NCBI RefSeq assembly: GCF_001039355.2
Contig: NW_019775414.1
Coordinates: forward strand, 852,812-916,811
DNA from: Lingula anatina
Lineage: Eukaryota > Brachiopoda > Lingulata > Lingulida > Lingulidae
Reading direction: 5' to 3'
Length of the DNA: 64,000 bases
Position 1 is the stretch's first letter, and each line of letters starts with the position of its first letter. The notes under the pieces are model-generated. The model was not told the origin of the DNA and ran no database searches. It worked only from the letters and a program-made list of their open reading frames with translations. Below, in pieces: positions 56,741 to 64,000 of the stretch. Position numbers and translations under genes: made by a program.

Positions 56741-58252
56741 TTACTTGGTAAAGTGTACATGATGTTAAACACTAGCTAGTAGATAATCTCTTAAAAAAGA
56801 ACCTTTTTACTAGCCAATTAACATTTGTACGTAAAGGAAGGAGTGCATATGTATTTGTTATTCACAAATTATTTTGTTATTAATTGGGCTTCACATTTGA
56901 AGCATTTTTCTTCATCCTTCCAATAAGTAATGAAATGTGTAATTCTTAGAATGGAGACATTGTTCCTAGTGTTCTGTAAGTAATAATCTGCGTAATTACA
57001 AGAACATGCAATTGTAGAGTTATTTGTGGTATAGAGACAATACACAAATCGATATCATAGTATACAGAACAAATAACCAGCTGAATGCCTCTGGGTACAT
57101 AGTTTATGGCCAAGTTTACAGACAAACTGGAAATTTTGGGTCGCTCAATATGTAGGGGAAATAAAAAGCAAATAAAGTTTTGGGGTGGGTGAGGTGGTCA
57201 GCATTCAAAATAAAGACCTAGATTAGAAGCACTTGGTTCTGCTTGCAGAGCTTTTAGGGAGCCAGGTTACCATGTAAGAAAAAAACTTGCTTCTGTTATA
57301 TGTTTGTGTGTGCGTAATGGGTTCAAGAAGAAAATGATACCCATCTTACTAAATATTGTCATGCAGTGACTTAAAAGTGACATTTTTTTTTTTTTTTTTT
57401 TTTTTTGCAAAAGCCTTCTGAGGCTTGCAAGGTTGGAGAACCTTGAGTCAATAATTAATCTGAGGATGAGCCATCCTCTGTTTTATAGGACTTGTGTACT
57501 TTTTCTGCATTCCCATACCAAGCACTGCCTTTACACAGTCCTCTCTGGTCACTGGGGGCCCCCTGTGTTATGATATGAAGGCCCTAGATACAGAAATGTG
57601 TGGAAATCAATGGTTTCCTCTCAGAAGTATCCACCAAAGGCAAGGTCATCCATTTTAAACTGACATAAATGACATTGTCACTGTCAGCGGTGAGGTCATC
57701 AGGGATGTTACCCCCATATTGGAATTAGTAGTAAAAGCAAGTTTGTTGTTTTTTAATATATATAGAAATTATACGTAGACAATTATGTAATTGATCAGCA
57801 TTTTATGGTTTGAATATGCAGTTTTAGATAATTTTGCTTCTAAGATAGCTTCTAAGGTTTAAAAAAATAACAAGAGGGGCTGTTGTGTTATTTGAATTCA
57901 ACTTTATTTAATATTGTAAACTTGTAATGCACTTGAAGTATTTGTCACTTAATGAAAGGTATATATATATATATATATATATAATCAAGTTAGAAATAAA
58001 TGTTTTTACATTGAAGATATTCTTTACTATGGGTCCTTTACAATCATTGTAAATGACGATGTTATAAATAAAATGATACATGAATATGAATGTGTGTGTG
58101 TATGTGTGTGCAACAAAAAAAAAAGAAAGATTTTATTTATTTATGACTGTGTACTTATAAATTCTTCCTCTTGAATTGTCTTGTACATAAGTGTCAACAG
58201 TCTACATTGGTGCATCACAACTAGGCTGTGATATAAATGACTGTAATACATG

Positions 58253-58254
<2 letters not shown>

Positions 58255-58311
<57 letters not shown>
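58255..58311. repeat. (AT)n microsatellite
   Basis: About 28 AT dinucleotides without interruption. Confidence 0.9.
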
Positions 58312-58314
<3 letters not shown>

Positions 58315-61300
58315 GCAAAGGTGAATGAAATAAGTCTTTTGTTACCTTTGCCAGATGCTCACTTCCCCTTCTAAAGACTGATAAAACAAAGGGATTCTTT
58401 GATGTTGTTGTTTTTTATTTTTATTTAGCTGTGGTAGTTTTTTTGGAAAATAAAGAGAATAGAAATGTCCTGGAAACTGAAATACAGAGATAAGTGAAGT
58501 ACTGAAAGCTAGTTATTTTTACTACCCGATCATGAAATGCAAGCAGGAAGTTTTGTTCATTGCAGTGATTGTAGGAAGACCAATGGGGATTGATCTTAAT
58601 TGAATAAATGGTAATTGTTATGAGCAATTCTTGGCAAAAATGCCAATCTCATTGGTTGAATTCAGAGTTAACCAACCACAACCCTGAATATATTTAAGCA
58701 TGTGGCTTATACTTTAGTTCTTGTTACTGCATAAGAACAAAAAAAATTTTTTTTTTTTTTCGATTTGTAATAGTGCACCCATAGACTTTGATTACTGCAT
58801 CGGAAAGCCATTCTCACTCTAATATGGTGTGTTAGGAAATAATTTCTAAACACCACCATTATTCTTGGGGGATATGTGGAAAGAATGGGCTGATTTTTCA
58901 GTGTTCTTGCTAATACTGAAATATGGCATTGTTACAATGAAAAACGGCGAGGAAATGAATTCCTGTCTTATTGCACTGCATATTTGATATTCTCCAAACA
59001 GCCTTTCCTGTTCTCTCTCTTCGCCCTGGTATTGATTCCTCTTCCCAGCCCAGAGTTAATTACCACATTGGTCCATTCTATAAATTCATTAAAATATGGA
59101 TGTTTCTTAATTCCTTTGGCCATCATTAAATTTCAAATCTTGGCACTGATCAATAGGTATCTAGGCTTGTATTATTCTTGGTGCTGTTGCATAGCTGAAA
59201 ATCTATACTTTAACTAAGACTAAGCACAGAGAGAAAAGGGAATATTAGGAATCTCCATACTGGTTTCAAAATGCGTTCACACTCCTTAGATTCTAGACGA
59301 CTCTAAATTGTTCCGTTTTATCTGCAGTAATTGTAATTGAGCAGGTGCTGATTACCATTGGAATGCTCCAACCAACATTTAAAGTTGAATTCCTATCCCC
59401 TATAATATTATTCAACATACATCTGCATTTGCTCACTGAGAATGATTTTCTTAATAATGAACCGATTTAGAGGCATTTTATTTTGCTTGTGTAAACATAC
59501 ATGGCTCATTTTATGAAGAACACCATGGGTTCCACTGTCAGAATTTGTTTACAAGGTATTACATTGCATGCATATTCATTTTATCCCCTACTAATTTGAT
59601 TGTTGCATATTATTTTGAGCCCTTGGCTAATCCCTCTTTCTGCTGTTGGTTTTAAGAACTAGGCATGTGAAGGAATTATCTTTGTTTTAGTCCAAGTGGA
59701 ACTGCAGACTCGAGAAATGCCTTTTACTGGTAACGCCCATCGTTTTGATCATTTGAAGTTATTTTAAAGACAGAACCAAACACATATCTCTGCAAATATC
59801 AATTGAAATATTCCTTTAAATGATAATGTATCCTAGCTTTTGTCATTTATCTCAGTTTATACTAAATGTTAGATTGTGCTTAAAAGAACACAACATAAAG
59901 CAGTTTGAACCATGGACTCAAAAAAGAAAATAAGTGTGATTTTTATGTGAGTCAATGTGTAAGAATGTGGGTTTAACATTCTTTAACATGTTTCTGTGAA
60001 TAAGCATTTTAATGAAGTTGACCATATTCTCAGATTTTTCGTTTTCGGGGGAGGGAGGAGAATGAGAACAGATCATATGCATTTTAAAGAAATTGACCAT
60101 GTTCCCTGAGATACTTCAGTGGTACAGATTATTGAGTACAGATTATTGTGGAAGAAACCTAGGCTATAAGCCTGTCAGTTACAAAGTAAAAAAAGGCATA
60201 AAATGAACATGTAATGTTGATCAATTCCTACCAGGCCTAATGCAGGGTCTTTGACTTTTGCTGATTCAGCCTGCTTGGCACTTCTGATAATGAAGACATT
60301 AAATGCAGAGGTGTAATCAGTTCATACCTAAGAGCATGTGTTTTCCATGTGGTTGTTATGCAAAATAAGCAACTCTCTTTTTTTTTTACCTGCTTGGCAG
60401 TGTTGAACCATGCTTACATTAAATAAAGAGGTCTTATGTTAGATACTCTTTTGATACATCTTTGTTTATAAGAACATTAAGAATTGGTTATTTAATGGGA
60501 AAATGTGGTCACTCTATATGTATGATTAGTGACCACAGGCTATCACATCCCAGCTGTCTGACCACACTATTAACAGGGGAAAATACTGGTCAGTACTGGT
60601 CAGTGGACTGAGAAGTATGGCCAGAATGCCAGGTCAGTCACCGCAGCTGGACAACCCCGTTAGAGACCAGGCTTTATTATTAATTCTTTGAGTGGTGTCC
60701 ATTGTTTTGTCAGAGTAAGGACAAACTTGTCTGGTAGAAAGATATTATTTGCACAAGGTCATTTCTGGTACAAATACATGTGTGGCCAATACTCTGTAAT
60801 TGTATTCCACTCGGTCTTTCCCTTGTATATTGATCACATGGACCAGAGGGAGGGAGTCTATATCTGATACAGACCTTACATAATGGTTCTCTTGGTGGCT
60901 ATTGATTAGCAACCAGCTCGGCTGTGGACTAGGGAGAGATATATTTTATGTTTTGTTACACTTGATGGATAATTGAACACATAAATAATGAAAATGCCTA
61001 TGTATGGCGGATATTTCGTTATACTTTTTTCGAGTGTGGATGTGACTTGATAGGCATCATCTTTGTTAAGCTTTTGTGAAGTTTACCCTGGTGTTATGGA
61101 TATGTACTTTTTGCGGAAGTTAAAATTATTATTTATTTCTGTTGTGTCGATCTGTTTCTTTTCTCATCCCATATATTGGTGAACATGAGCTAAGAATTAT
61201 GTTGATAAGATGTCTGTATTCTGTGTTGACCATTGTGCTCAATCTCAACATGGTACCTTTTGGATCTTCTCTAACGCAAGCAAGCACAATTACAGCAGAG

Positions 61301-62425
61301 TGCTAGTTGTCTTCTCTAGTGCAATGTCAGAGACCATTACAAGACATTGCTGCTCAGCGGGAAACAGAAATTTTGTGGAAGTGAAATTAGATATATACAT
61401 TAACTGCAAGAGAGAAAGAGAAAGAAAAGAAGAAATAAAAGAACAAGGGGGAAGAAGAGGAAAAAGTAAAGAATATTTCCCATGATGATGAAGCTATATG
61501 TATGTTTTGTTTAAGGGTGTAATTTTAATGATTTTCAATATCCAGGCCCACATGCATGTCTAGAATGTTTGGTGTGGTAGAACAATTATATGCATTTAGC
61601 CTCATAAATGTATGAATGATGCATATGATTCAGTACATGTATCGCACTGTTTTATGCCTAATAGTTTATGTTTAAGCCTTCTTGCATGACTCAGATATCA
61701 ATATTAAGGACATGCCTATTCAGTGGGTGGTCACCATTATTGCCATGTTTATCTTAATATTGCTGTCAATTTTTTTAATCGGTGACCTCTAAACTGACTA
61801 TCAGATAAATAGTCTATTGATGGCAATTACTGAGTACAAAAATTATGAATTATGGCAATAAACAAGCATCAAATGACTGATTAGAAGTACAGTATCATTT
61901 GGCAGAAGTCCTAATGGGAAGTGGATAGCCATCAGAAAGTCTGGTTGCTAAATATGTATTTTATTTGTGTAATTGTTCTGGTTGTTTCAAGAGTGGTTAA
62001 TAAGCAACAATGCTCCAATAAAACCAGGTTAAGGGTATTTACCATTTGCTACCGTTAATTGTTTTGACTTAAAAAAGAAAGCGAAGTATTGAAAAAATTG
62101 ACTATTTTTAGCCAAGCATTGATTTTGGTACAAATAGCTTCTTGTTTGAAACAAACAAAGAAAACTTAGGTGACACGACCTTAAAGAACTTTAGAAAAGA
62201 AAAGTGGGAGAACATGCGCTGCAGCTAGTGTGGTTAAGTTTTTTTTGTGGACGTGCAATTACGGTAATGACTCGGATCTTTTCAATGGTGGAATATTGGG
62301 ACTGTTACAGGTACTGTATATTTTAAGACAGAAATTCTCGAAAGTGGAATTAGAGTGGTAACAACAGAACTGAAAAGCAAGCTTCCCTGTATTTCTGTTC
62401 TGTGCAGTAAAAACACCACAAATGC

Positions 62426-62476
62426 TACACACACACACACACACACAAAAAAAAAAAAATAAATAAATAAATAAAT
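62426..62476. repeat. (CA)n, A-run and (AAAT)n compound repeat
   Basis: CA dinucleotides pass into a run of A and then AAAT/AATA units. Confidence 0.85.
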
Positions 62477-63649
62477 GTATTTTATGATTTCAAAAATATG
62501 TATCTGAAAGATAATTTTTTCTTATTGAAAAGATCTAGTCATTACCATACCACACTGGCCCCAATACTTATCAGCTTGTACCACTTAACCTGGTAAAGGA
62601 AAGAGGATGTGGTTGCTCTCAGACAGAAAAAAAAAGTGATATATTTTATATATATTGTTAAAATTCATAAGCCTCAAGGTAGATGGCTGCAGAAGACTTG
62701 ATAAGACGTATTAGATAGTGACAGAAGAAACAGATCTGATCAAATGGTCATTTAAGAAGTAGACTGCGATAGTACTAGTGTGGATGACTTTTGACTATAG
62801 TTCTAGTGGACAGTGGGAATTGCCTGACTGACCAGATGGCAGTTGACATTGAAGAAACGGATTTTAAAATAGAGGTATATTGTATACTATACATTTGAAA
62901 ATGTCCCAAAGTTAGAATTTCCATGTCTGTATGTCCTAATCTAAGTTGCTAATCTTTTCAATTCAGACCTTAAAAATGATAAAGTCCCTCAAATAAAAGT
63001 ATCTGCTGTTTATTTTTCCATTTGAAACGAAAAGAAGACATGGCGGTCTAAGTGACTGGCCAGTCATTTAGAACTTAAATTTAAACTGATGTAAAATATT
63101 GAATCCAAGTGCAGGAACAAATCGGCAATGATTCTTGAATAAGACAAAAAAAAAAAAAAAAGAATAATAATTTTTTCATGAAATATTTTGCTGCAAAATC
63201 TCAGATAGGATACCTTTAATTGTTATTAGGCCTGGGATTGACACACGGTGATGCCAATTAGTACATAATATTGTTATTACATGCCAGCAAATCATGGCAT
63301 AAAGTGCCTACTAGTACTTATATCGAGGGGGGGGGGGGCACTAATCCCAAGAGAAGAAATTCCCAGAGCCTGGAACTTGCGCCTAATGACGAAAAACCTC
63401 CTCAAACCCAACTCCTAGGGCTGTGTTATTCTAGTACCACAGGAATTGTTTAATGTTTAAACAAGGCACCTGCTCTTATTTCATATTCATTCACACCAGG
63501 CTGGGTTAGTGCTTCTTTTCTGGACTGGAGATATTGACTGTTTTGTGAGCTGATACTTCCATACACCTCGCTCTACAGCCGGCATTGTATTGATGAGATT
63601 CGAGCACCTGTAGTGTGTAATGCATGCAGTCGGTGCATGCCCACTGCCA

Positions 63650-63945
63650 CAGTATAATTAGCCGGTAACCAACGAGGAGGCTAGAGTAGACTGACAAGCA
63701 AAACTGAGATTCAGCCTTCGCTGTCACTGATCAACAAGGGAGAGATTGAGAGAGATGGGAGATGCACGGAGAGATGACAGTGGCGTTCCCGTCTCTTCTC
63801 CCCTTATCAGATTTTTCTCTGGATCTTTTTCTGCACAAGTCTGGCTGTTTTGACTGATGGTTCAGGGCTGATATTGTTCCAGTTGCTAGCATCATATCTA
63901 TCAGAATGCGGGGATAAAGATCTGGCTATTGATTAGTGGATACAA
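63650..63945 (+). promoter_or_regulatory. Candidate alternative 5' exon of liprin-alpha
   Basis: TATAATTA near 63653 precedes a GC-richer stretch that ends at a strong donor (ACAA|GTAAGT, GT at 63946). It contains several short upstream-type ORFs, one starting at an ATG near 63755 and stopping after about 32 codons, and no long frame. This would fit a non-coding first exon joined to the next liprin exon, or the start of another gene. Only position and splice signal support it. Confidence 0.25.
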
Positions 63946-64000
63946 GTAAGTGGCAGAATAGGGAGACGACTACTACCATTTATATGATGAACTGTTTATT

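Larger units (their letters stand above)
56741..63649. other. Liprin-alpha intron 1 continued, simple repeats only
   Basis: No coding exon is supported. Simple repeats seen: poly-T at about 57383-57405, (AT)n at 57959-57982 and 58255-58311, (CA)n at 62426-62447 followed by an A-run and AAAT units to 62476, and a G-run near 63327. Confidence 0.5.

Overview
The window is nuclear DNA from an AT-rich animal genome. The genes are split by many short introns with GT-AG borders, and the DNA between them is full of microsatellites, foldback elements and decayed retroelements. The encoded proteins are all bilaterian: liprin-alpha, SLC38A9, phosphoglucomutase-1, TMEM183, a p190-type RhoGAP and a CBM20 protein. 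A marine mollusc or another lophotrochozoan fits best, but the species cannot be named from sequence alone. Gene models were built by hand from splice borders, codon phase and protein similarity recalled from memory. In every multi-exon model the exon phases close exactly.

Layout. 1-5.8 kb has no firm gene; it holds a MITE-like element, a 34-bp minisatellite and the probable 3' side of the next gene. 5.8-12.4 kb (minus) is a 12-exon gene for an N-terminal starch/glycogen-binding CBM20 domain, followed by a linker made of tandemly duplicated mini-exons and a basic Cys/Phe tail; a dead LINE sits between two duplicated exons. 12.4-15.4 kb is intergenic with repeats and a CRE. 15.4-16.0 kb (plus) is a two-exon, 125-aa membrane protein, convergent with a 234-aa stand-alone RhoGAP (17.1-18.7 kb, minus) whose promoter carries two perfect CRE palindromes. 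20.7-28.9 kb (minus) is a complete 16-exon SLC38A9, the lysosomal arginine sensor/transporter acting on mTORC1. It is head-to-head, 339 bp apart, with a complete 10-exon PGM1 (29.3-34.7 kb, plus). PGM1 converges on a five-exon TMEM183 (36.2-39.6 kb, minus), one intron of which carries a solo LTR inside an (AT)n tract. TMEM183 is head-to-head, 475 bp apart, with the first coding exon of liprin-alpha (40.1-40.3 kb, plus). The remaining 23.7 kb looks like the first intron of liprin-alpha: no convincing coding exon, several simple repeats, a 166-bp duplication spanning an N, and a possible alternative 5' exon at the right edge.

Functional threads. Three neighbours touch carbohydrate or nutrient handling: a glycogen-type binding protein, PGM1 (glucose-1-P/glucose-6-P) and SLC38A9 (lysosomal amino acids to mTORC1). 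Proximity alone does not prove cooperation. The most unusual feature is the CBM20 gene, whose linker has grown by recent duplication of phase-1 mini-exons. I found no bacterial-type system, CRISPR array or clear structural RNA gene.
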